Source: RQOF01 sp964461135
GTDB lineage: Bacteria; Calditrichota; Calditrichia; RBG-13-44-9
Length of the DNA: 34,572 nt
Direction: 5' to 3'
Assembly (NCBI GenBank): GCA_964461135.1
Contig: CAYWTB010000046.1
Coordinates: 1 to 34,572, forward strand
The position numbers and the translations under genes are program-made. Below, in pieces: positions 1-8,414 of this stretch. Every line of letters starts with the position of its first letter. Position 1 is the stretch's first letter. The notes beneath the pieces were generated by a model, which saw only the letters and a program-made list of their open reading frames with translations, was not told the origin of the DNA and made no database searches.

Positions 1-1
1 G

Positions 2-1693
2 TCTCCACCCCTTGATTTTTTTCTGAAGAATAAACCGAACAATGGATTTCGTATTTTTGTGTTAGGAGGATCTACCGCTGCAGGTTATCCCTATGGCAAT
101 AATTTAATGTTTTCCCGTATTCTGAATCGACAGTTGGAAGATGCTTTTCCGGAGCAAAAAATTGAAGTCGTCAATGTGGCCATGGCAGCCATTAATAGTT
201 ATGCCTTGCTGGATTTTATGGATGAGATTCTGAAACAGCGGCCAGATCTTATCCTTATCTATGCAGGACATAATGAATTTTACGGAGCCCTGGGGGTTGC
301 CTCATCCGAATCTATCGGGCGACTCAGATGGGTTGTCAGCTTGTATCTTTCACTGCGAAAATATAAAACATTTCTTCTGCTGCGGAATGCATTGAAAGAT
401 TTCGCAACATTGGCACATGATATATCGGGAACAAATCCATCGGAAGATGCTACTGCGACTCTTATGGAAAGACTGGTGGCGGATCAGAAGATAACTTATA
501 AGAGTGAAATGTATGAAAAAGGTCTGCACCAGTTTTCTGAAAATCTGGACAAAATCCTACAAATGGCTGCAGCTGCGCATGTACCGGTTCTTACCAGTGA
601 ACTGGTCAGCAATATCAGGGATCAGGCCCCGTTTATTTCAATTCAAACCTCCCGGTATCCCGGGGCAAAGGAAATTTATGAGAAAGCCGTTCAACTGCAT
701 GAAAAAAAAGAATACGAGCAGGCTGGGGAAAATTTTTATATGGCCAAGGATCTGGATGCCCTGCGTTTCCGGGCTCCGGAAGAATTCAATGAAGTGATTC
801 ATACCCACAGTGAAAAATATAAAACTCAGGTCGTATCAATGATCAAGGCATTTGAAAACGCTTCCGCCGACCACCTGATCGGGAATAATCTCATGCTGGA
901 ACATCTCCATCCCAACATCAGCGGATATTTTGTTATGGCCAATGCTTTTTTCAAAACAATAGTGGAAAATCATTATATCGATTCCCTTGATCATGATGAA
1001 GCTATCCGGGGCTTGTCTTATTACCGGCACCATTGGGGGTATACAGCACTGGATAGTCTGTATGGTTCCCTGCGAATTCATATTTTAAAGGGTGGATGGC
1101 CATTTAAACCAAAATCTGCTCCAAACCGTGCTCTGCTGGATTATCAGCCGACTTCCAGGGCAGATTCACTGGCAGTGCAGGTGTGGACGGATGAAACCTA
1201 TTCTCTGGAACGTGCTCATGTTGAACTGGGAGAATTTTTCGATAAAAAACAAAGATATCAGGACGCTTTTCGTGAATATCAGGCACTTATTGCTATAACA
1301 CCATTTAATGTTTCTCCATATCTGCGGGCCGCTGATATGCTGCTGAAGCAACAGAAACTCACGCAAGCTTTACCGTTACTAAAACATTCATTGATTCTGG
1401 AAGAAACCTCTTTTGCTCTTAAATGGATCGGACAGATTTTACTGTCACAGAACCAAAAAAATGAAGCTGTTGCCTATCTTGAGAAGGCTTACCGTTTTTT
1501 ACCGTCCGATCCGCAATTGCTTTTCAATCTGGCAGGTGCATATGCCCTAAATGCTCAGTATGATAAATCAATATCAATTTTAAACAGATTATTGCAAATT
1601 TCACCCCGCTTTCCTGATGCTGCCCGGTTGCATAAGGAAGTGGAAAATGCATTAAAACAGCGTGCTGACCACGGTATATCTCCTGCCGGATGA
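2..1693 (+). CDS. SGNH/GDSL hydrolase-like protein with C-terminal TPRs, 5' partial
   Basis: The reading frame is open to the left edge, and residues before the GTG at 59 (…GFRIFVLGGST) continue the family consensus, so the true start lies outside the window. The GGST block carries the expected SGNH nucleophile Ser. A second block, YAGHNEFYG, supplies the Asn, and a third, EHLHPNISGY, supplies the catalytic His. In the third block Glu stands two positions before the His where these proteins usually have Asp. The C-terminal third (from about nt 1200) is TPR-like helical repeats. Proteins of this architecture in FCB bacteria usually carry an N-terminal membrane anchor and act on cell-envelope or secreted substrates, but the substrate cannot be told. 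The next gene starts 76 nt downstream on the same strand and may be cotranscribed. Confidence 0.82.
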   Translation, partial: SPPLDFFLKNKPNNGFRIFVLGGSTAAGYPYGNNLMFSRILNRQLEDAFPEQKIEVVNVAMAAINSYALLDFMDEILKQRPDLILIYAGHNEFYGALGVASSESIGRLRWVVSLYLSLRKYKTFLLLRNALKDFATLAHDISGTNPSEDATATLMERLVADQKITYKSEMYEKGLHQFSENLDKILQMAAAAHVPVLTSELVSNIRDQAPFISIQTSRYPGAKEIYEKAVQLHEKKEYEQAGENFYMAKDLDALRFRAPEEFNEVIHTHSEKYKTQVVSMIKAFENASADHLIGNNLMLEHLHPNISGYFVMANAFFKTIVENHYIDSLDHDEAIRGLSYYRHHWGYTALDSLYGSLRIHILKGGWPFKPKSAPNRALLDYQPTSRADSLAVQVWTDETYSLERAHVELGEFFDKKQRYQDAFREYQALIAITPFNVSPYLRAADMLLKQQKLTQALPLLKHSLILEETSFALKWIGQILLSQNQKNEAVAYLEKAYRFLPSDPQLLFNLAGAYALNAQYDKSISILNRLLQISPRFPDAARLHKEVENALKQRADHGISPAG

Positions 1694-1769
1694 TACAAAG
1701 AAACATGCTGTTTTATTGATTCAGAGATTCCGGATAATGACTGATTGATCAGAGAATTAAGGAGAAGAT

Positions 1770-3572
1770 ATGACTGTTCTTGATTATGGAATTGTGATTG
1801 TTTATCTCATCGCTATGATCAGTATTGGTGTTTATTTCCAGAAGAAAGCATCCAGTGGCATAGACTCCTATTTTCTGGGTGACCGCGGATTACCCTGGTG
1901 GGCGCTCGGTGCATCGGGAATGTCTTCTAACCTGGATGTGAGCGGTACCATGATCAACACAGCCTTTGTGTTTGCTCTGGGCGCAGTGGGATTTTTTATT
2001 GAGATACGGGGTGGGGTAACACTTATCATGGCATTTCTTATGATTTTCCAGGGGAAATGGAACCGCCGTGCCATGGTGATGACTTTGGCAGAGTGGATGC
2101 ACTTCCGCTTTGGAAAAGATAAACAGGGAGATGTAGCCCGTCTGATTGCCGCTTTTTCTATTATTATTGTCACGATTGCCATGATTACTTATTTCGCTAT
2201 TGGTTCAGGAAAATTCATAGGTGAATTCCTGGGAATTCCCAGTTTCTGGGGGCTTTCCTCAGAGTTCTGGGCGGCCACCCTGATGATTGCCCTGGCCATG
2301 ATTTATACGGTGGCCAGTGGTCTGTACGGAGTGGTGTGGACCGATGTTTTTCAGGGTTCCCTGATATTTATCACCATCTTTTTCATCTGTGGACTCTCCT
2401 TTTTCACTTTCCATCTTCCGGAAACATTTCAGGTATCAGTACCTGTGCGTGACGGGGGATTTATGGCTATTCAAACCACTAAGGAAGCCTGGACCAGCAT
2501 GATTCCCAAATGGAAATTGAACATGCCGGCAGAATCCACTTATTCCATTTACAATCTGTTTGGCGTTGCCATTCTCTTCTATCTGATCAAGGTGACTATC
2601 GAGGGAAGCGGTGGCACCAGCCAGTATATGATACAGCGTTTCTTTGCCTCCCGTAGCGACCGGGAATCCGGACTTCTCTCGCTTTTCTGGACTTTTCTGC
2701 TGGCCTTCCGCTGGCCATTCATTGCTGCCATTGCCATCATGGGAGTCGTTTTTGGTGGTATTCAGGATCCGGAAACCGTTCTACCGGTGGTTATCAACCG
2801 CATGGTTCCTATTGGAATCAAAGGATTGCTGGTTGCCGGGCTTATGGCTGCCGCCATGTCGACCTTCGATTCCACTGTAAATGCCGGGGCCGCCTATTGG
2901 GTAAAAGATATTTATCAGACTTATCTGAATCCCGCTGCCTCCGAAAAACAGTTGCTTCGACACGGGCGCTGGTCATCCATCATCATCGTATTACTGGGAT
3001 TACTATTCACCTTGGCTGTCAGAAATATCAACGAAATCTGGGGGTGGATCACCTCCAGCCTGGGTGCGGGATTGCTGATTCCCACCCTGGCCCGCTGGTA
3101 CTGGTGGCGGATGAACGGTTACGGCTTTGCAGCCGGCACCGTTGCCGGAATGGGGGCTGCGGTTCTTCAACGCATCTTTCTGCCCCATGTTCCGGAATAT
3201 GTGGCCTTTGTCATTGCCACCAGCTCTTCACTCATTGGAATGGTGATAGGTACTTATCTCTCCCGGCCAACCGACGATAATGTTCTGCTGGAATTTTATA
3301 AGAAAACCCGACCTTTCGGATTTTGGAAACCGGTTCGCATGAAACTGAAGGCCAGCACGCTCAGTCAGATCAATCAGGAAAATCGCCGCGATATTCTTTC
3401 CACCTTTTTTGCCGTGCCGTGGCAGATTGTGCTGTTCCTCACCGGAATGGCTGTAATGTTTAAACGATGGGATGAATTTTTCTTGCTGCTTATTATTCTG
3501 GTGCTGCTATCGGTAGGTCTTTATTTTAACTGGTTCCGACATCTGTCAACCGAGGTGAACGTCGATCAATGA
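1770..3572 (+). CDS. Sodium:solute symporter (SSS family)
   Basis: A 600-aa polytopic inner-membrane protein with the SSS/SGLT pattern. The first membrane helix is followed by an SYFLGDRGLPWWALGAS segment, then GMSSNLDVSGTM and YTVASGLYGVVWTDVFQG, which are hallmark conserved stretches of this family. Later comes GLLVAGLMAAAMSTFDSTVNAGA, the usual helix near the Na+ site (Ser/Thr/Asp rich). It should import a small organic solute (sugar, polyol, amino acid or similar) with Na+. The sequence alone does not give the substrate, though sugar is plausible beside the carbohydrate module. The start is ATG 1770 behind a clear AAGGAG Shine-Dalgarno. Length fits the longer SSS members, with extra C-terminal helices after about residue 500. 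Confidence 0.92.
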   Translation: MTVLDYGIVIVYLIAMISIGVYFQKKASSGIDSYFLGDRGLPWWALGASGMSSNLDVSGTMINTAFVFALGAVGFFIEIRGGVTLIMAFLMIFQGKWNRRAMVMTLAEWMHFRFGKDKQGDVARLIAAFSIIIVTIAMITYFAIGSGKFIGEFLGIPSFWGLSSEFWAATLMIALAMIYTVASGLYGVVWTDVFQGSLIFITIFFICGLSFFTFHLPETFQVSVPVRDGGFMAIQTTKEAWTSMIPKWKLNMPAESTYSIYNLFGVAILFYLIKVTIEGSGGTSQYMIQRFFASRSDRESGLLSLFWTFLLAFRWPFIAAIAIMGVVFGGIQDPETVLPVVINRMVPIGIKGLLVAGLMAAAMSTFDSTVNAGAAYWVKDIYQTYLNPAASEKQLLRHGRWSSIIIVLLGLLFTLAVRNINEIWGWITSSLGAGLLIPTLARWYWWRMNGYGFAAGTVAGMGAAVLQRIFLPHVPEYVAFVIATSSSLIGMVIGTYLSRPTDDNVLLEFYKKTRPFGFWKPVRMKLKASTLSQINQENRRDILSTFFAVPWQIVLFLTGMAVMFKRWDEFFLLLIILVLLSVGLYFNWFRHLSTEVNVDQ

Positions 3573-3639
3573 AATTTTTGAATTCAAATAAAAAACGATA
3601 TAATGTTTGAAAATTGTTATATCCTCAGAAATTAGATTG

Positions 3640-3692
3640 CCCCGGTCTTTAGACCGGGGATTAAGGAATCCCATAAATTCGGGCTTTAGCCC
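3640..3692. repeat. Pair of short hairpins with identical TTTA loops
   Basis: Two perfect inverted repeats lie 21 bases apart: CCCCGGTC-TTTA-GACCGGGG (3640-3659) and GGGC-TTTA-GCCC (3681-3692). Both have the loop TTTA. No T-run follows, so a Rho-independent terminator is less likely than a REP-like dispersed element. The core resembles the CCCGTCTAAAGCCC repeats at 5259 and 5374. Confidence 0.6.
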
Positions 3693-3730
3693 CCATTTGT
3701 GATTTAAATAGGCTGGTAAATAAATTTATT

Positions 3731-5005
3731 TTGGATAGCACTGATTTGAATTATTACCTGACACAGCCCAAGCTTATCCGTTTGCTGAAAAAAAGTATTT
3801 TGATCATACTTTTATTACTGAGTTGTTCACCCTCCGGCAAGGGCCGCATAATCATCTGGTCTTCACTCAGACCGGTGGAAAGAGATTTATTGCAGGAAAA
3901 AATAGATAATTTTGCAAAATCTTATCCTGAATATGAATTTGACCAGCTCTTTTACGCTCCGGAAGAACTGCGAACGAATTTTATTGTGTCGTCACTGGCA
4001 GGCAAGGGACCGGCACTGATTCATGGCCCCAGTGATTTTATCGGCCCCCTGTCCGAGCTGGAAGTCATTAAACCGCTGGAAAATATATTTGAACCGGCAT
4101 TCCTGGACAGTTTCATTTTAAAACCGTTTCCGGCAAATACCTATTTTCACGGCCACCTTTACCAGATTGCGGACCGGGTGGGAAATCACCTCTGCCTGGT
4201 TTATAACAAGGATATTATACCCGAACCTCCTCTTACTATGGATGAATTAATAAGGATGGGGCAGAATCTGGTCAAAGACCGCGATAAAGATGGAGAGTCC
4301 GACAGTTATGCCCTGGCCTGGAATTATACCGAACCGTTCTTTGCCGTGCCGTTCATCGGTGGCTACGGTGGCTGGATTATGGACAGCAACGGTAATCCTA
4401 CCCTGGATACGCCCGCGGTAATCAAGGCGGCTCAATTGATTTATGATCTGGCAAATAAATACAGGATCATACCCAGGGAAAGCGACTATGAAACAGCCAA
4501 TGCTCTCTTCATCGATAAACGTGTTGCCATGATTATCAATGGACCCTGGTCCTGGGGGACTTACCTGAACCGGGGAATAAATATCGGCGTCGCCCGCATC
4601 CCGAAAATTGACGAAACCGGTTTGTGGCCCACTCCCATGGTGTCACCCATGGGATACTTGGTGAATGTGAACGAAGAAGGTGAACGGTTGCAGATTATTT
4701 CCGAGTTAATCCGTTATCTCACCAACACTGCAGTGGAGCTCGATTTTTCCATGAAATTCGGCATCATTCCCTCACGCAAAGACGCGCTGGCCAATCCGGA
4801 GATACGGAAAAATGAGTTGCTGGTCCATTCACTGGATCAGATGATGGTGGGAAGACCCATGCCGGTGGTCACCGAACTGCGCTGGATCTGGGATGCCATG
4901 AGACCGGCTTACCAGGGGATATTTACTAACCAGATTACCCCGGAACAGGCCGCCGGTCAGATGCAGAAACTGGCAGAAAAACTGATTTCGGAAAACCGTG
5001 AGTAA
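3731..5005 (+). CDS. Extracellular solute-binding lipoprotein of a sugar ABC importer (family 1)
   Basis: A MalE-like periplasmic binding protein of about 424 aa, tethered as a lipoprotein. A Lys-Lys n-region and Leu/Ile-rich core lead to LLLLSC, with the lipidated Cys at residue 32 of this frame. The mature part follows family 1 layout (IIIWSSLRP… near the N-terminus, an FIDKRVAMIINGPWSW segment, and a C-terminal ITPEQAAGQMQ helix). It should deliver a carbohydrate, probably an oligosaccharide given the two GH13 genes downstream, to the permeases at 5425 and 6398. The start is uncertain. TTG 3731 gives a long n-region without a clear Shine-Dalgarno, while TTG 3782 would give a compact 15-residue lipoprotein signal. 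A repeat-rich gap separates it from the permeases. Confidence 0.88.
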   Translation: MDSTDLNYYLTQPKLIRLLKKSILIILLLLSCSPSGKGRIIIWSSLRPVERDLLQEKIDNFAKSYPEYEFDQLFYAPEELRTNFIVSSLAGKGPALIHGPSDFIGPLSELEVIKPLENIFEPAFLDSFILKPFPANTYFHGHLYQIADRVGNHLCLVYNKDIIPEPPLTMDELIRMGQNLVKDRDKDGESDSYALAWNYTEPFFAVPFIGGYGGWIMDSNGNPTLDTPAVIKAAQLIYDLANKYRIIPRESDYETANALFIDKRVAMIINGPWSWGTYLNRGINIGVARIPKIDETGLWPTPMVSPMGYLVNVNEEGERLQIISELIRYLTNTAVELDFSMKFGIIPSRKDALANPEIRKNELLVHSLDQMMVGRPMPVVTELRWIWDAMRPAYQGIFTNQITPEQAAGQMQKLAEKLISENRE

Positions 5006-5017
5006 GGACAAAAGCAA

Positions 5018-5085
5018 GATCACCACATAGTGGTCACCATGTGAAAGATCAAAGATTACCACAAAGTGGTCGCTATGTGAAAGAT
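5018..5085 (+). repeat. Two direct copies of a 32-bp unit
   Basis: Copies at 5018-5049 and 5054-5085 share the pattern GAT-N-ACCACA-N-AGTGGTC followed by ATGTGAAAGAT. Each contains a small palindrome (ACCAC…GTGGT). They sit directly after the binding-protein stop codon. Only two units are present, with a 4-nt gap, so this is not a CRISPR array. Confidence 0.6.
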
Positions 5086-5420
5086 TAAAGAGGGTAAAAG
5101 GATAAGGGCTAAAGGGCTGAAGAGTAAAGGACAAAATAAAGATGCCAGGTATCAGTATTCAGGATAAAGGCTAAAGACACATAACGCATAGCGGTAAGTA
5201 AATAGGGTAAGCTATTAAAGACAAAATGGAAAATGTAATTTTTGAATTCGTGTTAATTCCCGTCTAAAGCCCGTCTGAAGCCCTGCCTGCAGCAGGTAGG
5301 CGGGCAGGCCGGGCAGGCGTGAAATTCGTGGCCAGATTCCCGTCACATCCTTGTGCCGAACATGCGTGAAATACCCGTCTAAAGCCCATCTGAGCGCTTT
5401 TCGCTCTGCAATTTGTGATA
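5086..5420. repeat. Repeat-rich intergenic region
   Basis: No gene is seen. The first part (5086-5170) is purine-rich, word-like sequence (GGGTAAAAGG, GGGCTAAAGG, GGATAAAGGCTAAAG) whose reverse complement recurs near 19670-19775 and 13380-13410. CCCGTCTAAAGCCCGTCTGAAG (22 bp) at 5259 recurs with few changes at 5374-5394. Around 5281-5320 a GC-rich inverted-repeat block (CCTGCC…GGCAGG type) resembles dispersed elements. GTGAAATTCGTGG at 5319-5331 is a member of the repeat family that also lies at 5425 and 5446. Confidence 0.55.
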
Positions 5421-5462
5421 ATTAGTGAAATTCGTGGATAAATTAGTGAAATTCGTGGATAA
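5421..5462 (+). repeat. Perfect tandem duplication of 21 bp over the permease start
   Basis: The unit ATTAGTGAAATTCGTGGATAA occurs twice back to back (5421-5441, 5442-5462). It encodes a 7-residue repeat at the N-terminus of the permease at 5425. Degenerate or inverted relatives lie at 5319, 13179, 19567 and 19631, so this is a dispersed intergenic repeat that now overlaps coding sequence. Confidence 0.7.
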
Positions 5463-6381
5463 AAAAAATAATTGGCAATCCGCATCAGGGAAAAGTGAAA
5501 AATTTTCCGGCCACAACCGGCTGGCTTATCTGTATGTGGCACCGGCACTGCTTATTATGAGCTTTGTGGTGTTATATCCATTCATTTATAACTTTGTTAT
5601 TTCGTTTTCCAATATGAATCTGGCACATTTTAGAGACTGGTCACTGAAGGGATTACATAATTATCTCCTGGTTTTATCCGAGAAAAGTTTCTGGTATTTC
5701 CTTTATAAGACTATTCTATGGACAGTAATTAACCTGGTGTTTCATGTAACCATCGGGGTGTATCTGGCCCTGATTCTTAACAAGGATATCCGGGGTAAGA
5801 CTATTTACCGCACCCTGCTGATCCTGCCCTGGGCAGTTCCACAGTATATCACCGCACTCACCTGGCGGGGAATGTTCAATTCGGAATATGGTGCGGTGAA
5901 CCTGATGCTGGAGCGTTTTCTGGGAGTTCAATATCCCTGGTTATCGACGGAATGGGGAGCGTTCAGTGCCTGCCTGATTGCCAATATCTGGCTGGGATTT
6001 CCGTTCATGATGATTATTGCGCTGGGCGGCCTGCAGAGCATTCCCGATGAATTATATGAAGCGGCTGATATCGACGGAGCCAGTCCCTGGCATAAATTCC
6101 GCAATATAACCGTTCCGCTGCTCAAACCGGTGATGGTGCCGGCAATAACTCTGGGAGTAATCTGGACATTCAACAACTTTAATGTAGTATGGCTGGTTAG
6201 TAACGGCGGAGAACCCTCCGATAAAACCCACATTCTGGTGAGTTGGGTGTATAAATCTGCCTTCACCTATTTCCGGATGGGTTATGCCGCGGCATTTTCC
6301 ATGATCATTTTTGCCATACTGTTTATTTTCGGCTGGAAGTTTATCAAAAGCACCCGGGTAACTGAAAACGTATACGGTTAA
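5425..6381 (+). CDS. Sugar ABC transporter permease, MalF-like (CUT1)
   Basis: A 318-aa inner-membrane permease with six predicted helices and the cytoplasmic EAA loop ELYEAADIDGASPWHKF, which docks the ATPase. It pairs with the MalG-like subunit 16 nt downstream and the binding protein upstream to import carbohydrate. The first helix starts around residue 34 (LAYLYVAPALLIM…). The start is odd. GTG 5425 lies inside a tandem copy of an intergenic repeat, so the first 14 residues (MKFVDKLVKFVDKK) are repeat-encoded. There is no ATG before the first helix and no obvious Shine-Dalgarno, so GTG 5446 is an equally possible start. Membrane and EAA regions look intact. Confidence 0.9.
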   Translation: MKFVDKLVKFVDKKNNWQSASGKSEKFSGHNRLAYLYVAPALLIMSFVVLYPFIYNFVISFSNMNLAHFRDWSLKGLHNYLLVLSEKSFWYFLYKTILWTVINLVFHVTIGVYLALILNKDIRGKTIYRTLLILPWAVPQYITALTWRGMFNSEYGAVNLMLERFLGVQYPWLSTEWGAFSACLIANIWLGFPFMMIIALGGLQSIPDELYEAADIDGASPWHKFRNITVPLLKPVMVPAITLGVIWTFNNFNVVWLVSNGGEPSDKTHILVSWVYKSAFTYFRMGYAAAFSMIIFAILFIFGWKFIKSTRVTENVYG

Positions 6382-6397
6382 TCTGACGGAAGGAATA

Positions 6398-7243
6398 ATG
6401 ACACGAAATCCCCGTAGTCTCACTTTTAAAGGAAAAATCGGTGCCCATGCGGTCCTGCTTGCCTTTACCCTTTTTTCTATCTATCCGGTGCTGCAGGTGA
6501 TTTCCATCTCACTTCGTCCCGGAGACCGGCTGTTATCCAGGTCACTGGCCATCATCCCTGAAAATGCCAATCTGCATTCCTACTATCAGCTGTTTTTTGA
6601 AGAACCCTTTTTGCGATGGATGGTGAACAGCATCATCATTTCTTTTTTTGTGACCATTGTGGGGGTAAGCCTGGCAGCTACGGCCGGGTATGCCTTCTCA
6701 CGTTACCGTTTCAGGGGAAGAAATGCTTCCCTGCTGGGCATCATCACTACCCAGATGTTTCCGGTTACCATGCTGTTGCTTCCGTTATTCATAATGCTGA
6801 TTAAACTGGGACTCTATGATTCATATCTGGGACTCATTATTGCTTATTCGGCCACCGCGCTGCCATTTACCATTTGGCAGATGAAGGGATACTATGATAC
6901 CATTCCCTACAGCCTGGAAGAAGCCGCCTTCATTGACGGGGCAAGTCCTTTATATGCATTTTACCGGATTATTCTTCCGCTGGCAGTGCCGGCCCTGGCC
7001 ATAACCGCCTTGTTCTCATTCATGGCGGCCTGGTCAGAGTACCTGGTGGCGGCGGTCCTGATTCAGGATCGTCAACTGTTTACTCTGCCCCTGGGTCTGA
7101 AATTATTTCAATCCAATATGGAGGTGGCCTGGGGCCTGTATTCGGCAGGAGCGGTAATTGTCAGTATACCGGTAGTACTGCTGTTCATCTTTCTGAGCCG
7201 TTGGCTGATCTCCGGATTAACCCTGGGCAGCGTGAAAGGATAA
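6398..7243 (+). CDS. Sugar ABC transporter permease, MalG-like (CUT1)
   Basis: A 281-aa inner-membrane permease, the partner of the preceding gene. It starts at ATG 6398 behind GGAAGG, only 16 nt after the upstream stop, so the two are cotranscribed. The EAA loop SLEEAAFIDGASPLYAF lies near residues 170-186, and six helices are expected. Length is normal for the family. No ABC ATPase (MalK/MsmX type) follows. The importer therefore presumably uses a shared ATPase encoded elsewhere, as described for several CUT1 systems. Confidence 0.92.
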   Translation: MTRNPRSLTFKGKIGAHAVLLAFTLFSIYPVLQVISISLRPGDRLLSRSLAIIPENANLHSYYQLFFEEPFLRWMVNSIIISFFVTIVGVSLAATAGYAFSRYRFRGRNASLLGIITTQMFPVTMLLLPLFIMLIKLGLYDSYLGLIIAYSATALPFTIWQMKGYYDTIPYSLEEAAFIDGASPLYAFYRIILPLAVPALAITALFSFMAAWSEYLVAAVLIQDRQLFTLPLGLKLFQSNMEVAWGLYSAGAVIVSIPVVLLFIFLSRWLISGLTLGSVKG

Positions 7244-7536
7244 AAGGATGTTTTTATTAACCTGGATTATTCATAAATAATTTCACTGAGATCACGGAGA
7301 AACATAAATAACAAGAGATTAAATAATGAATATCAGAGATTTTTTTAAATTTTAATCGAATCCCCGTTACTCTTTAAATGAATCTAGTTTTATGCTATAA
7401 GTGCGAATAGAACCTGTGTCGTCAATGGTTTATGAATAGATCAGGTTAATAAATGTTATAGTGTTTGTGCAGACAGGATTTTGCATTCAGTTTCTGATGC
7501 GGGAATTTTGAAGAATGAAAGAGGAGGAGAACCAAA

Positions 7537-8409
7537 ATGGTGGAAAAAATCGCCCGAAAAATGTGTGAACTGGGTTTTACCCAGTATGAAGCCAAGGCTT
7601 ATGTCTCCCTGTTGAATTATTATCCGGCCACCCGCTATGAGCTCAGTAAGAACAGCGGAGTTCCGCGGTCGGCTATTTACGATGTTATCTCCCGGCTTGA
7701 ATCGTATGGTGCTGTTAATGTTATCTCTGCCAGACCGGCAAAATATGTACCAGTACCTCCCGAACAGTTTTTGAAAATACTGGGACAGCGTTATGACCAG
7801 AAGATTGAAAATTTCCGGGAAAGCCTTTCCGGAATTAAAATTGATATGGAACCTGAACAGATGTGGAATATTTCCGGACATTCAAATCTTTTATCCAAGG
7901 CACAGGATTTGATTCAAAGTGCCCGCTGCGAGTTATATATATCCGCCTGGCGAAGTGAACTCATGGAAATTCAGAAATTCTTGAAGGAAGCGAAAAACAG
8001 AGGAGTGAAGATTGTTCTCTTCAGTTTCACCAAAGTTCCTGATATAGGACTTGTCTACAGCTATCAGATGAATGAGAAAGAACTGGAAAAGGTCTGGGAT
8101 CATAAAATTATTGTAGTGAGGGATCATGAGGAGTTGCTGATGGGTGAGGTGAACCGGCAGGTGGAGCGTAAGGCCGCCTGGACTATGAACAAGGGTATCG
8201 TTCAGATTGCTGAAAACTTGATAATCCTTGACATTACGTTATATGGTATCCGGGCCGGGGTAGATGTAAGGGATGCCGTTATCGAAACTCATCCGGGAGA
8301 GTTGGCCATTCTGGATAAACTCCTTAAGGAAAAATTTCCGGGTAATCCGGTGGTTAACTTCGATTTTTCCAAATATAATTTGAATGGTAACGGCCAGGTG
8401 GAAAATTGA
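7537..8409 (+). CDS. TrmB-family transcriptional regulator
   Basis: A 290-aa cytoplasmic regulator. Residues 1-75 form a TrmB-type winged helix (GFTQYEAKAYVSLLNYYPAT, then SAIYDVISRLESYG). From about residue 105 comes a C-terminal effector domain with the phospholipase-D-like fold of the family (ELYISAWRSEL, NRGVKIVLFSF). Characterised TrmB proteins, mostly archaeal, bind maltose, trehalose or other sugars and control sugar ABC importers. Its place between the importer and two GH13 genes suggests the same role here. The start is ATG 7537 with a strong GAGGAGGAG Shine-Dalgarno, and its stop is within 5 nt of the next gene. The 293-nt gap upstream is AT-rich, with no motif I can call an operator. 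Confidence 0.87.
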   Translation: MVEKIARKMCELGFTQYEAKAYVSLLNYYPATRYELSKNSGVPRSAIYDVISRLESYGAVNVISARPAKYVPVPPEQFLKILGQRYDQKIENFRESLSGIKIDMEPEQMWNISGHSNLLSKAQDLIQSARCELYISAWRSELMEIQKFLKEAKNRGVKIVLFSFTKVPDIGLVYSYQMNEKELEKVWDHKIIVVRDHEELLMGEVNRQVERKAAWTMNKGIVQIAENLIILDITLYGIRAGVDVRDAVIETHPGELAILDKLLKEKFPGNPVVNFDFSKYNLNGNGQVEN

Positions 8410-8414
8410 TCATA

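Noticed and set aside
5018..5085. Possible CRISPR array
   Set aside because: Only two units with a 4-nt gap; there are no spacers and no cas genes.
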